This document shows, in pieces, positions 1-6,481 of a stretch of 8,388 nucleotides of DNA (its first letter is position 1; each line of letters begins with the position of its first letter). The position numbers and the translations under genes are program-made. The notes beneath the pieces were generated by a model. It ran no database searches and had not been told where the DNA came from. It was given only the letters and a program-made list of their open reading frames with translations. This DNA is from Candidatus Aenigmatarchaeota archaeon (GTDB taxonomy: Archaea > Aenigmatarchaeota > Aenigmatarchaeia > QMZP01), in contig DAOVFN010000022.1 of the NCBI GenBank assembly GCA_030672885.1, positions 1 through 8,388 on the forward strand, in the 5' to 3' direction.

Positions 1-5
1 AAACA

Positions 6-203
6 ATGGAAACCTGTCCTCGATGTGGATCAACCGGATACCAACCCACATACCAACACCCCATGCAAGTCGTCATGCAAGACGAATACGCCCACATCTG
101 CTCGGCCTGCGGCTTCACATGGCCCCGAAAAGGTAGAGAAGAATCCATGCCCCGGATGGGAGCAGGAACACCGGAATGCCGGCAAGGAATATCCCGAATA
201 TGA
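6..203 (+). CDS. Small C4 zinc-ribbon protein, possibly 5'-partial
   Basis: The 65-residue frame has two CxxC knuckles: Cys4-Pro-Arg-Cys7-Gly-Ser and Cys32-Ser-Ala-Cys35-Gly-Phe-x-Trp. They are 24 residues apart with polar and aromatic residues between. This is the layout of a zinc ribbon of the broad TFIIS/RPB9 style, so a nucleic-acid or protein-binding role is likely, but the exact family is not recognisable. After about residue 43 the sequence is Arg/Glu/Gly/Met-rich and looks unstructured. The Met at position 6 is the only start visible, and no ribosome-binding site can be seen because the window begins five bases earlier. The frame is open to the edge, so this could be the C-terminal ribbon of a longer protein. 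Its 3' end overlaps the convergent phosphatidyltransferase by 89 bp. It uses CGA/CGG for arginine, whereas the neighbours favour AGG. The Cys pattern argues that at least positions 6-130 are coding on this strand. Confidence 0.5.
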   Translation: METCPRCGSTGYQPTYQHPMQVVMQDEYAHICSACGFTWPRKGREESMPRMGAGTPECRQGISRI

Positions 204-492
204 TTATGAACTCCACATACCTGTCCACTACGGTGTCCAGATAGGCCCCGAGCCTGGAGTCCCTGCCCGTGACCCTTGCCACAGAGCCGTCCACCAGATC
301 AAGAAACGACGAGAGAATGAACAGCAGCGCCGCCGGAATGAACTGCGAATGATACATGAAATAGAGCGACACCATCACAGGAAGGAGCGACAGCATGGTC
401 CACTGGTTCGGAGAGAGCCTTAACCTGCTGAAGGCCATGCCGATCCTTATGGAGATGTCCTGGAACCTCTCCCTATGCCTGTACAGCGTCAT
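115..492 (-). CDS. CDP-alcohol phosphatidyltransferase, C-terminally truncated
   Basis: Members of this membrane family transfer a phospho-alcohol group from a CDP-activated donor (often CDP-diacylglycerol, or CDP-archaeol in archaea) to an alcohol such as inositol phosphate, glycerol phosphate or serine. The signature is complete: Asp65-x2-Asp68-Gly69-x2-Ala72-Arg73-x8-Gly82-x3-Asp86-x3-Asp90, with the four metal-binding aspartates. Hydrophobic stretches lie at about residues 33-48, 51-64, 94-112 and 113-123. The protein has only 125 residues, whereas family members are typically about 180-200 with six membrane helices. It ends abruptly in Phe-Gly-Ala-Met, where the family normally continues with a basic loop and two more helices. 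I looked in the other two minus-strand frames of positions 1-117 and saw no convincing continuation. The gene lies 38 bp downstream of ileS, with a TATA-like box about 25 bp before the ATG and no Shine-Dalgarno, which suggests a leaderless start. The acceptor alcohol cannot be assigned. It may be a pseudogene, a frameshifted gene or a product of rearrangement. Confidence 0.75.
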   Translation of the reverse strand: MTLYRHRERFQDISIRIGMAFSRLRLSPNQWTMLSLLPVMVSLYFMYHSQFIPAALLFILSSFLDLVDGSVARVTGRDSRLGAYLDTVVDRYVEFIIIFGIFLAGIPVFLLPSGAWILLYLFGAM

Positions 493-512
493 ACAGAATG
501 ATTGTATTGCTG

Positions 513-520
513 CTTAAAAA
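513..520 (-). promoter_or_regulatory. TATA-like box for the phosphatidyltransferase
   Basis: On the minus strand this reads TTTTTAAG. Its centre is about 24.5 nt upstream of the ATG at 492, the distance expected if transcription starts at the start codon. No Shine-Dalgarno sequence occurs between the box and the ATG. The T-run could instead serve as an archaeal-type terminator for ileS, whose stop codon lies just upstream, or it could serve both roles. Confidence 0.4.
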
Positions 521-530
521 TGCCGCCGGC

Positions 531-3395
531 CTATTCCCTGCCGAACCCTATGCTTACGCTCTTTCCGTCGAGCTCCCATGTTCCCTTCTGCTGCTTTGGC
601 TGCCCATATGTTATCCCGGACGAGCCCACCCCATGAAGGATGGCCTTCTCGTGCTTTCTGATGAGCTTCTCTGTCTCCTTGTCCGTATTGAGCGTGAGCA
701 CGATACTGTCCGTGACCTTGAGCCCATCCTTCTTCCTGAGCACCTGGATGCTCCTCATAAGCTCCCTCACGAATTTCTCTTCCTCCAGGACATCGCCGAG
801 CCCGAGCCTGCCCCCTGGGAAGGGCTTCATCTCCCTGGATGCCTTGTCGAGGAACCTGACCTCCCTCACGTTGCCCATGAAGCGCACCACATCCCTGAGG
901 TCCTTCACGGCCTTCAGGACATCCTTCTTCTCTGAATAGATATGGACCGCATCGAGCGGCCACTTGAGCTTCAGCCTCCCATCTTCCCTGGCAGCGTTCA
1001 TCTGCTCTATGAGGCCCTTCACGATGGCCATGGAATTCTCGAGCTTCCTGTCAACGAGGTTCTTTTCCTGCTCAGGCCAGGCCTCTGAATGCACAGAGAA
1101 CCTCTTCCCGAACATGTCCTGGTATATGTGCTCGCTCATGAACGGGGAAACGGGGGCCATAATCCTGACGAGCTTCTCCAGGACATAGTGGAGGGCATAC
1201 CGGGCGGCTGCCTTGTCCCCTCCTGTGTACCATGGGGACAGCCTGTCCCTGACGAGCTTGATATACCACCTTGACAGGTCGTTCAGTATGAAATCACCTG
1301 TGCTGGAAACAATCCTGTGAATCATGTAGCCCTCGGCCTCCTTGCTCAGTTCCAGAAGGCTATTGACCCGGCTGATTATCCACATGTCTTCTGGCTTCAG
1401 CACGGGCCTCTTCGATGGCTTCTTTGGCGCATATGCCTTTGTGAACTGATAGACGTTCCAGAGCACATTGAAGAGCTTGCTGGTATCCTTGGTACTGTCC
1501 CAGTTGAAATAGAAGTCATCCCACGGTGCGCTGCTCATGAGATAGAACCTCAGCACGTCCCTTCCATACCTCTCGATTACCTGGGCGGGTGTCACTACGT
1601 TTCCCTTGGACTTGGACATCTTGGCGCCCTTGGCATCCAGGACGAATCCGTGCAGCATGATTGTCCCGAACGGCGACCTGTCAAACGTGAGCACGCTGGT
1701 TATGATCTGAGAGTTCCACCATCCCCTGAACTGGTCAGGTCCCTCGGTCTGGAAACTGGACGGCCAGAGCTTCTTGTACAGCGCCTTCTTTCTCGGATAT
1801 TCCAGCGCGGCCCATGTCGATACCCCTGAATCGAACCACACATCCAGCACATCGGGTGTCCTTTTCATGTTCTTGCCGCATTTGGGGCAGGGAATCTTCA
1901 CCGCGTCAATCCCGGGCCTGTGCAAGTCTATCTCCCTGTCGAGACCGCTCTTCTTTCTGAGCTCCTCAAACGAGCCTATCACCTCTATGGCCCCGCAGGC
2001 GCACTCCCATATGGGCAGGGGGATTCCCCAGTAGCGTTGCCTTGAGACAGGCCAGTCACCGAGGTTCCTGAGCCAGTCCCTGAACCGGTTGCCTGCCCAT
2101 TTTGGAACCCACCTGACCTTTTTGTTCTCTTCAAGGAGCCTGTTCCTTATCTCTGTTATCTTAAAGAACCACTGGGGCACGCTTATCTGCAGGAGAGGGG
2201 AATTGCATCGCCAGCATATTGGGTATTCGTGGCTTATCTTCTCTTTCTTTATCAGGGCATTCCTCTCAGAGAGCTTCTGGAGTATAAGGGAATCCGCGCC
2301 CCTGGTGAACTTCCCCTCGAGCCACTTGCCTGCTTCCTTTGTGAATGTCCCGTCTGTGCTGACAGGCGATACCCTGGGCAGGCCCTCCTGAACGCCTACA
2401 TGATAGTCCTCTGTTCCGTGTCCGGGTGCGGTGTGCACAAGCCCGGTTCCATGTTCCAGCGTGACATACCTCGCAGAGGTGACTACCCTGTGCGCTCCCT
2501 CAAGGCCCTGCAGCGCAGGGACCAGGTCCATGAGCGGGTGCTCATAGAGCATCCCTGACAGGTCATCACCAGAAAACGTGTTGACAGTGGTATAGGACCC
2601 TATGCCCGCCTTCTCCATGAGCGGGTCGACGAGCTCTGTCGCTATGACGTATTTCTCTCCGCTTTCGATCTCGACTAGTGAATATGAGAAGCTCGGATGC
2701 ACCATTATCCCGGTGTTCGCCGGAAGGGTCCATGGCGTGGTGGTCCATATCACAAAGAACTCTCCCTTCCTGCCCTTTATGGGGAACTTCACATACACCG
2801 AAGTGTCTGTCACTGTCTTGTGCTCTATCTCGTTATATGACACCGCGGTCTCGCACCTCGGGCACACGTGTACGGGATATAGCCCCTTGTATAGCAGGCC
2901 CTTCTCGTGAGCCTTCCTGAATGTGAACCATGCACCTTCTATGTAGCTGTTATTGAGCGTTATGTATGGGTTGTCCCAGTCCATCCACACACCCAGGTTC
3001 GCGAACTCTTTGCTCATGACATTTATGAACCTGGTCGCGAATTTCCTGCACTCCCTTATGAACTTCGCTGTCCCGTAGGCTTCGATGTCCTTTTTGCTGG
3101 AGAAACCCAGCTTCTTTTCGACCTGGTATTCAATCGGGGTTCCGTGGCTGTCGTATCCCGGCTGGTCCCACACATCGAATCCTCGTATCCTCCAGAACCT
3201 TATGTAAGTGTCCTTGATTATCTTGTTCCAGCCTGTTCCCATATGGATGTCCCCTGTGGCATAGGGGGGCCCGTCTGCAAAAAAGAAGGGCTTCCTTCCC
3301 CTGGCTTCCTTCCTGATCCTTGAATAGACCTTTCCCTTCTTCCAGAACCCGATGACTTCCTCTTCTGTCTTGTGCGGATTGAAATGCTCGAACAT
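531..3395 (-). CDS. ileS: Isoleucyl-tRNA synthetase (archaeal/eukaryal type)
   Basis: This cytoplasmic class I synthetase charges tRNA-Ile with isoleucine using ATP and hydrolyses mischarged Val-tRNA-Ile in an inserted editing domain. The HIGH-type signature is His51-Met-Gly-Thr, the variant usual in archaeal enzymes. It is followed by a GYDSHGTPIE substrate-pocket motif at about 80-89, which identifies IleRS rather than ValRS or LeuRS. The editing domain shows TTTPWTLPANTG (218-229) and HGTGLVHTAPGHGTEDY (315-331). The second ATP-binding loop KMSKSKGN is at 592-599. Cys pairs at 178/181, 394/397, 465/467 and 503/506 are candidate zinc ligands. The C-terminal half is the helical anticodon-binding region. 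At 954 residues it is somewhat shorter than many archaeal homologues (about 1,030-1,060), mainly toward the C-terminus. The ATG at 3395 is the only sensible start, since homologous sequence begins within a few residues of it. It lies between purF and the phosphatidyltransferase, all on the minus strand. Confidence 0.97.
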   Translation of the reverse strand: MFEHFNPHKTEEEVIGFWKKGKVYSRIRKEARGRKPFFFADGPPYATGDIHMGTGWNKIIKDTYIRFWRIRGFDVWDQPGYDSHGTPIEYQVEKKLGFSSKKDIEAYGTAKFIRECRKFATRFINVMSKEFANLGVWMDWDNPYITLNNSYIEGAWFTFRKAHEKGLLYKGLYPVHVCPRCETAVSYNEIEHKTVTDTSVYVKFPIKGRKGEFFVIWTTTPWTLPANTGIMVHPSFSYSLVEIESGEKYVIATELVDPLMEKAGIGSYTTVNTFSGDDLSGMLYEHPLMDLVPALQGLEGAHRVVTSARYVTLEHGTGLVHTAPGHGTEDYHVGVQEGLPRVSPVSTDGTFTKEAGKWLEGKFTRGADSLILQKLSERNALIKKEKISHEYPICWRCNSPLLQISVPQWFFKITEIRNRLLEENKKVRWVPKWAGNRFRDWLRNLGDWPVSRQRYWGIPLPIWECACGAIEVIGSFEELRKKSGLDREIDLHRPGIDAVKIPCPKCGKNMKRTPDVLDVWFDSGVSTWAALEYPRKKALYKKLWPSSFQTEGPDQFRGWWNSQIITSVLTFDRSPFGTIMLHGFVLDAKGAKMSKSKGNVVTPAQVIERYGRDVLRFYLMSSAPWDDFYFNWDSTKDTSKLFNVLWNVYQFTKAYAPKKPSKRPVLKPEDMWIISRVNSLLELSKEAEGYMIHRIVSSTGDFILNDLSRWYIKLVRDRLSPWYTGGDKAAARYALHYVLEKLVRIMAPVSPFMSEHIYQDMFGKRFSVHSEAWPEQEKNLVDRKLENSMAIVKGLIEQMNAAREDGRLKLKWPLDAVHIYSEKKDVLKAVKDLRDVVRFMGNVREVRFLDKASREMKPFPGGRLGLGDVLEEEKFVRELMRSIQVLRKKDGLKVTDSIVLTLNTDKETEKLIRKHEKAILHGVGSSGITYGQPKQQKGTWELDGKSVSIGFGRE

Positions 3396-3561
3396 GGTAC
3401 GTCACGTTAAGTACTGATTGTGATTTTGTGCTTATTAATCAAACCCGGGCTGGCCAGACCACGCAAGGCTTCACCTAACCCGCTGGAACCAAACCCACGA
3501 GCAGGTCTGTGAAAACAAGAACATCTGTTTCCCGGGGATCCGGCATTCACCCTTATCTGGA
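3396..3561. other. Intergenic region between purF and ileS
   Basis: This 166-bp gap is GC-rich in its middle, with several CCCGGG-like and CTGGCCAG self-complementary stretches, and becomes AT-rich near the ileS start. I checked both strands for a tRNA cloverleaf and for C/D-box motifs and could not support either. It probably holds the end of the purF transcript and the ileS promoter. Confidence 0.5.
3431..3438 (-). promoter_or_regulatory. Possible TATA box for ileS
   Basis: The minus strand reads TTAATAAG within an AT-rich patch. Its centre is about 40 nt upstream of the ileS ATG, which would give a leader of roughly 14 nt. No strong Shine-Dalgarno is present between box and start. The match to an archaeal TATA box is only fair. 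Confidence 0.3.
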
Positions 3562-5043
3562 TCACTGAGCAGCAGTTTGGCGGGATGCCACAAAACGCTC
3601 ATCCGAGTGCTTCTCTCTGTATGCCCTTATGGGGTCTTCGCCGCCTATGCAGTATGTGCAGAGGTTATCCTCTGGTATGCCTATCCCCCTTATCATGGCC
3701 TCTCTGGAAAGATAATGCAGATGGTCTATCCTGTTTGCTTTGGCTATTCCCTCAATGCTGCCGTATTTCTTTATCGCAAAATTGTCTCCAGGAGGCATGT
3801 CAACACCATAAAGGCAGCCTGTGTCATCCCCGTTATGGTCGGTGCCTATGGGAGGTGTTAGCGAGACTACATATATCTTGTCAACGTCCTTGTCCCTCAG
3901 CAGGTCAACTGCCCTCTTTATATTTGTGGATCTCACTATGCTGTCGTCTATTATGAGCACGTTTTTGCCTGCTACGCTCACGTTGTCCTTCAGATACAGG
4001 TTGTGCCTGATGCTGTTCTCCCTCTCGCGCTGTTCGCCTTCCATGAAGGATCTCTCCTTGGGCCTCATCTTGTAGAAGAGCTCCCTGAGCGGTTTTTTGC
4101 AGAGACCCTTTCTCTCTTTCATCACCCTTGCATATCCATCAGCAGAAGGCCGTGGGGTGTTTGGAATGTATGTGACTATGTCTATATCATCGGGCATGAA
4201 CTCGTTTGCAGCTTCAATACCTTCCTGGTATCTGACATCCCTTATCCATCTTCCCCCCATATGTGATTCCCATCTTGAGAAATACTGGAACTCGAACATG
4301 CATAGTTTCTTGCATGGCTCCACAATCTGCTTTGGGTCATAACTGCCATCAGGATGTATGTATATGCACTCCCCGGGCTCAACCTCCCTTATGGGAAAGC
4401 CGTTTATCTCTGTTATAACAGAATCCTCTGAAGCGGCTATTGTCTTGCCTGATTTCTCTCCGATCCAGAGGGGCTTGAGACCGAAACGGTCCTTGAATAA
4501 GACAGACTCCCCTCTGCCGGCGTCAAGTATTGCGATGCAATATGAGCCAAGGACATTCTCTATCACCCCCCTTTCCCCAAGCCTCGTATAGATGCCAAGA
4601 ATCTTTTCAGTGTCTGTCTTGAGTTCATGTGATTTCTCCATGCATAGTTCAGAGAGAACATCATCGATATCAGGCACATTTCCATTATGAGCAATGGCGG
4701 TTTTGCTGTTTCTTGCGATTATATGGGTCTTATGGTGCGTGACGTTTTCTGGTTTTGTGTAGTGGGGATGGGCTCCTTCCAGGTCCTTTGAACCGCTGGT
4801 GGAGTACCGGACATGCCCTATCACTATTCCTGCCTCTACACTACCCCCATAGAGCGTATCGTAAAGCTGTTTGGCAGAGAACTCCCCTCCGTCTCCCTTC
4901 CACTTTATGGTGTCTATGCCTCTGGGGTTCTTTATAGAGAAGCCAGTGGATTCCTTGCCCCTGTTCTTCATCTTCCTTGCTATGTCTATGCCGTCAGAGA
5001 GGTTGTGAGTAAGAACTATGCCGCATTTCTCTCCTGTTTCCAT
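3562..5043 (-). CDS. purF: Amidophosphoribosyltransferase (PurF), divergent, Fe-S type
   Basis: PurF performs the first committed step of de novo purine synthesis: PRPP plus glutamine gives 5-phosphoribosylamine. The start at 5043 places Cys7 after a six-residue leader (METGEK), fitting the cleaved propeptide that frees the N-terminal nucleophile. The frame extends 65 codons further upstream, but that part is low-quality sequence across the promoter. The N-terminal Ntn glutaminase shows RYSTSG (79-84) and HNGN (119-122). The PRPP loop is VLIIDDSIVRST (362-373). Cys248, Cys410, Cys462 and Cys465 line up by context with the four [4Fe-4S] ligands of Bacillus-type PurF. The length, 493 residues, is normal. 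Oddities: the usual YFARPDS and KNRY-x-x-RTF segments read YFSRWES and YKMRPKERSF, a Lys/Arg-rich insertion lies around 305-330, and about ten extra residues precede Cys410. It is divergent from kae1. A PurF-related paralogue with another substrate is possible but less likely. Confidence 0.9.
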   Translation of the reverse strand: METGEKCGIVLTHNLSDGIDIARKMKNRGKESTGFSIKNPRGIDTIKWKGDGGEFSAKQLYDTLYGGSVEAGIVIGHVRYSTSGSKDLEGAHPHYTKPENVTHHKTHIIARNSKTAIAHNGNVPDIDDVLSELCMEKSHELKTDTEKILGIYTRLGERGVIENVLGSYCIAILDAGRGESVLFKDRFGLKPLWIGEKSGKTIAASEDSVITEINGFPIREVEPGECIYIHPDGSYDPKQIVEPCKKLCMFEFQYFSRWESHMGGRWIRDVRYQEGIEAANEFMPDDIDIVTYIPNTPRPSADGYARVMKERKGLCKKPLRELFYKMRPKERSFMEGEQRERENSIRHNLYLKDNVSVAGKNVLIIDDSIVRSTNIKRAVDLLRDKDVDKIYVVSLTPPIGTDHNGDDTGCLYGVDMPPGDNFAIKKYGSIEGIAKANRIDHLHYLSREAMIRGIGIPEDNLCTYCIGGEDPIRAYREKHSDERFVASRQTAAQ

Positions 5044-5054
5044 GATATCCCCAA

Positions 5055-5069
5055 TCAATTGATAATTGA
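5055..5069. repeat. Short perfect inverted repeat in the purF leader/start region
   Basis: Arms TCAATT and AATTGA flank a 3-bp GAT spacer. The site lies between the purF TATA box and the purF start codon, over the predicted transcription start. That position suits a repressor operator, but with 6-bp arms in AT-rich DNA it could be chance. Confidence 0.35.
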
Positions 5070-5075
5070 AGCAAA

Positions 5076-5083
5076 ATTTTATA
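5076..5083 (-). promoter_or_regulatory. TATA box for purF
   Basis: The minus strand reads TATAAAAT inside a longer AT block (taatataaaatttt). The centre is about 36 nt before the purF ATG at 5043, predicting a leader of about 11 nt. A GGGG at 5049-5052 (minus strand) lies five bases before the ATG and may act as a weak ribosome-binding site. This box supports the choice of 5043 rather than the upstream Met at 5238, which lies inside kae1. Confidence 0.55.
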
Positions 5084-5115
5084 TTAGCATCGCCAATCAG
5101 CAGCAACGAATATGG

Positions 5116-5126
5116 TATTTTTAAAC
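5116..5126 (+). promoter_or_regulatory. TATA box for kae1
   Basis: TATTTTTAAAC is a good archaeal TATA-like sequence. The centre of its TTTTTAAA core is about 26.5 nt upstream of the kae1 ATG at 5148, so the transcript should begin at or next to the start codon. No Shine-Dalgarno is present, consistent with a leaderless mRNA. Confidence 0.55.
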
Positions 5127-5147
5127 TGTTGAACCAAGTACCCTTCC

Positions 5148-6122
5148 ATGAGTATGCTCTGCCTGGGAATCGAAAGCACGGCCCATACGTTCGGTATAGG
5201 CATAGTCTCTGGTGAGGGAGAGGTATTGGCCAATGCATGGGACATATACAGGCCGCCTCTTGGTTGGGGAATAAAGCCCATGGATGCGGCCACCCATCAC
5301 CGCGAGGTTAGGGACAGGCTGCTGGAGCAGGTCCTGTCAGACACAGGCAAGACATTGGACGACATGGATTTGGTTGCCTTCTCCCAGGGCCCGGGGCTTC
5401 CTCCATGCCTTTATGTGGGCCTCGAATTCGCCCAGACCCTGTCTGGAAGGGGGCGGCCCCTGGTTGGCGTGAACCACTGCATAGCACACATAGAGATAGG
5501 TCGCCTGGCCAGCAGGCAGAAGAACCCTGTCGTGCTCTATGTGTCCGGAGCCAACACACAGATACTCTCCTTTGTGGAGGGCCGCTACCGCTGCTTTGGC
5601 GAGACCATGGATATTGGAATAGGCAATGCCCTGGACAAGTTCGGCCGGGAGATTGGCCTTGAATTCCCGGCAGGCCCCAAGATAGAGTCCCTGGCAAAGG
5701 GAGGCAGCTATCAGGAACTGCCCTACTCAGTGAAGGGCATGGACCTCTCCTTCTCAGGTATAGTCACCGAAGCCTCCAGGCGGGTCAGGCAGGGCCAAAA
5801 CAAGAGAGACATGTGCTTCTCCCTTCAGGAGACGCTCTTTGCCATGGCGACAGAGGTCACGGAGCGGGCTCTGGCGCACACAAGGAAGGACGAAGTCCTG
5901 CTTACAGGGGGCGTGGCCGCCAATAACAGGCTCCAGGGCATGCTCGAAATCATGTGCAGGGAGAGGGGCGCCGAATACTCCGTGGTTCCCACGGAACTGG
6001 CAGGAGACAACGGGGCGATGATAGCATGGACAGGCATTCTCGTGCACAGGTCCGGCATGAGAACCATCTCCAAAATCCTCCCAAGGCAGAGAACCGATGA
6101 TGTTGACGTGGGATGGCTCTAG
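5148..6122 (+). CDS. kae1: Kae1, catalytic subunit of KEOPS tRNA t6A synthesis
   Basis: Kae1 (TsaD/OSGEP family) transfers the threonylcarbamoyl group from TC-AMP to A37 of ANN-decoding tRNAs within the KEOPS complex with Bud32, Cgi121 and Pcc1. Motifs are present in order: GIESTAHTFGIGIV (7-20), AFSQGPGL (77-84), the metal-binding NHCIAHIE with His110 and His114, LYVSGANTQ with Tyr131, GETMDIGIGNALDKF (151-165), LPYSVKGMDLSFSG (191-204), the nucleotide-binding GGVAANNRL (254-262), and DNGAMIAWTG with metal ligand Asp287. The length of 324 residues and the C-terminus RTDDVDVGWL are typical of stand-alone archaeal Kae1, so there is no fused Bud32 kinase, and none lies nearby. A second ATG two codons later (5154) is an alternative start, but promoter spacing favours 5148. 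The motif usually GPGLGPxLR reads GPGLPPCLY, a substitution near the active site. It is divergent from purF. The call is secure, the effect of the substitution unknown. Confidence 0.96.
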   Translation: MSMLCLGIESTAHTFGIGIVSGEGEVLANAWDIYRPPLGWGIKPMDAATHHREVRDRLLEQVLSDTGKTLDDMDLVAFSQGPGLPPCLYVGLEFAQTLSGRGRPLVGVNHCIAHIEIGRLASRQKNPVVLYVSGANTQILSFVEGRYRCFGETMDIGIGNALDKFGREIGLEFPAGPKIESLAKGGSYQELPYSVKGMDLSFSGIVTEASRRVRQGQNKRDMCFSLQETLFAMATEVTERALAHTRKDEVLLTGGVAANNRLQGMLEIMCRERGAEYSVVPTELAGDNGAMIAWTGILVHRSGMRTISKILPRQRTDDVDVGWL

Positions 6123-6154
6123 ACATCCCCACATGGTTCGCATCGAGACCGCTG

Positions 6155-6183
6155 TTCCCTATCAGATGCTGATGAACAGGGAA
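6155..6183 (+). terminator. Bulged hairpin downstream of kae1, possible terminator
   Basis: TTCCCT pairs with AGGGAA and, stacked inside, ATCAG pairs with CTGAT around an ATG loop, leaving a four-base GAAC bulge on the 3' side (11 base pairs in all). It begins 32 bp after the kae1 stop. No T-run follows directly; the nearest TTTT is about 30 bp on. It could therefore be a 3'-end stabilising structure rather than an intrinsic terminator. Confidence 0.35.
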
Positions 6184-6187
6184 ACAA

Positions 6188-6231
6188 CTATAAACTTTAA
6201 ATATTATAACAACATTTTACTACTATATAAT
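6188..6231 (+). promoter_or_regulatory. AT-rich promoter region for the TPR operon
   Basis: Several overlapping candidates occur: ACTATAAAC (6188-6196), CTTTAAATATTAT (6195-6207) and CTATATAATG (6223-6232). The first two resemble archaeal TATA boxes. The third contains TATAAT at 6226-6231, a bacterial -10 consensus, without a clear -35. Any of them would give a 5' leader of roughly 220-270 nt before the ATG at 6482, unlike the leaderless kae1. Confidence 0.4.
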
Positions 6232-6264
6232 GATACTTACAATAAAACAATCCACTTAGCTTAG

Positions 6265-6291
6265 TCCCGCATGAAACCATTCATAGTGGGA
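6265..6291 (+). other. Strong hairpin in the TPR operon leader
   Basis: TCCCGCATGAA pairs with TTCATAGTGGGA around an ACCA loop. It forms 11 base pairs with one G-U wobble and a single bulged A. It lies just after the AT-rich promoter block, so it would be near the 5' end of the transcript. It may protect the 5' end or be part of a regulatory RNA. No known riboswitch class is recognisable. Confidence 0.4.
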
Positions 6292-6454
6292 ATCCCCAGT
6301 GAAATGAGGGCACATGCTGGCTTCCGGTGACACAAGCAAAGAAACGATGATATCGGGGGCCATTAACCCAGTCAATCGACTATTTCTCACATGTCTTTTG
6401 CGGGATTTGAATATCTCTGGCAGTCTTTCTTAAACCAAAACAGCAGACGGAACA

Positions 6455-6472
6455 TTTCCGCTTCTGCGGAAA
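6455..6472 (+). promoter_or_regulatory. Hairpin abutting the Shine-Dalgarno of the first TPR gene
   Basis: TTTCCGC pairs perfectly with GCGGAAA around a TTCT loop (7 bp). The last two A residues of the 3' arm are also the first bases of the ribosome-binding site AAGGAGG. Folding would place a stable stem directly against the ribosome landing site, so it could modulate translation. Confidence 0.5.
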
Positions 6473-6477
6473 GGAGG
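6471..6477 (+). promoter_or_regulatory. Strong Shine-Dalgarno of the first TPR gene
   Basis: AAGGAGG ends four bases before the ATG at 6482. It is a near-perfect anti-16S match and fixes the start codon. It contrasts with the absence of such a site before kae1, ileS and the phosphatidyltransferase. Confidence 0.8.
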
Positions 6478-6481
6478 TAAC

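Larger units (their letters stand above)
6123..6481. other. 359-bp non-coding region between kae1 and the TPR genes
   Basis: It contains, in order, a bulged hairpin just after kae1, an AT-rich promoter-like block (about 6184-6255), a strong hairpin (6265-6291), an unremarkable stretch to about 6450, and a hairpin abutting the Shine-Dalgarno of the first TPR gene. No convincing protein-coding frame or tRNA is visible. It marks the switch from housekeeping genes to exported repeat proteins. Confidence 0.6.

Noticed and set aside
1..117. Frameshifted continuation of the phosphatidyltransferase
   Set aside because: The two alternative minus-strand frames give EAAGRADVG... and KPQAEQMW..., neither with the expected basic loop plus hydrophobic helix. 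One hits a stop within about 30 codons.
531..3395. Many plus-strand open frames of 60-170 codons opposite ileS
   Set aside because: They are shadows of a well-conserved synthetase gene, with no ribosome-binding sites or recognisable domains.
3396..3561. Possible tRNA or C/D-box RNA between purF and ileS
   Set aside because: A GGTTCCAGC stretch on the minus strand resembles a T-loop, but flanking stems do not pair, no cloverleaf forms, and no C/D box pair is present.
5044..5238. 65-codon N-terminal extension of purF up to a Met at 5238
   Set aside because: It would run through the purF TATA box and into kae1. The added residues resemble no PurF and would bury the catalytic Cys, which must be near the N-terminus.
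6271..6330. 19-codon upstream ORF (MKPFIVGIPS...) in the TPR leader
   Set aside because: It has no ribosome-binding site and its start lies inside the stem of a strong hairpin. It shows no regulatory codon run, so chance is the better explanation.
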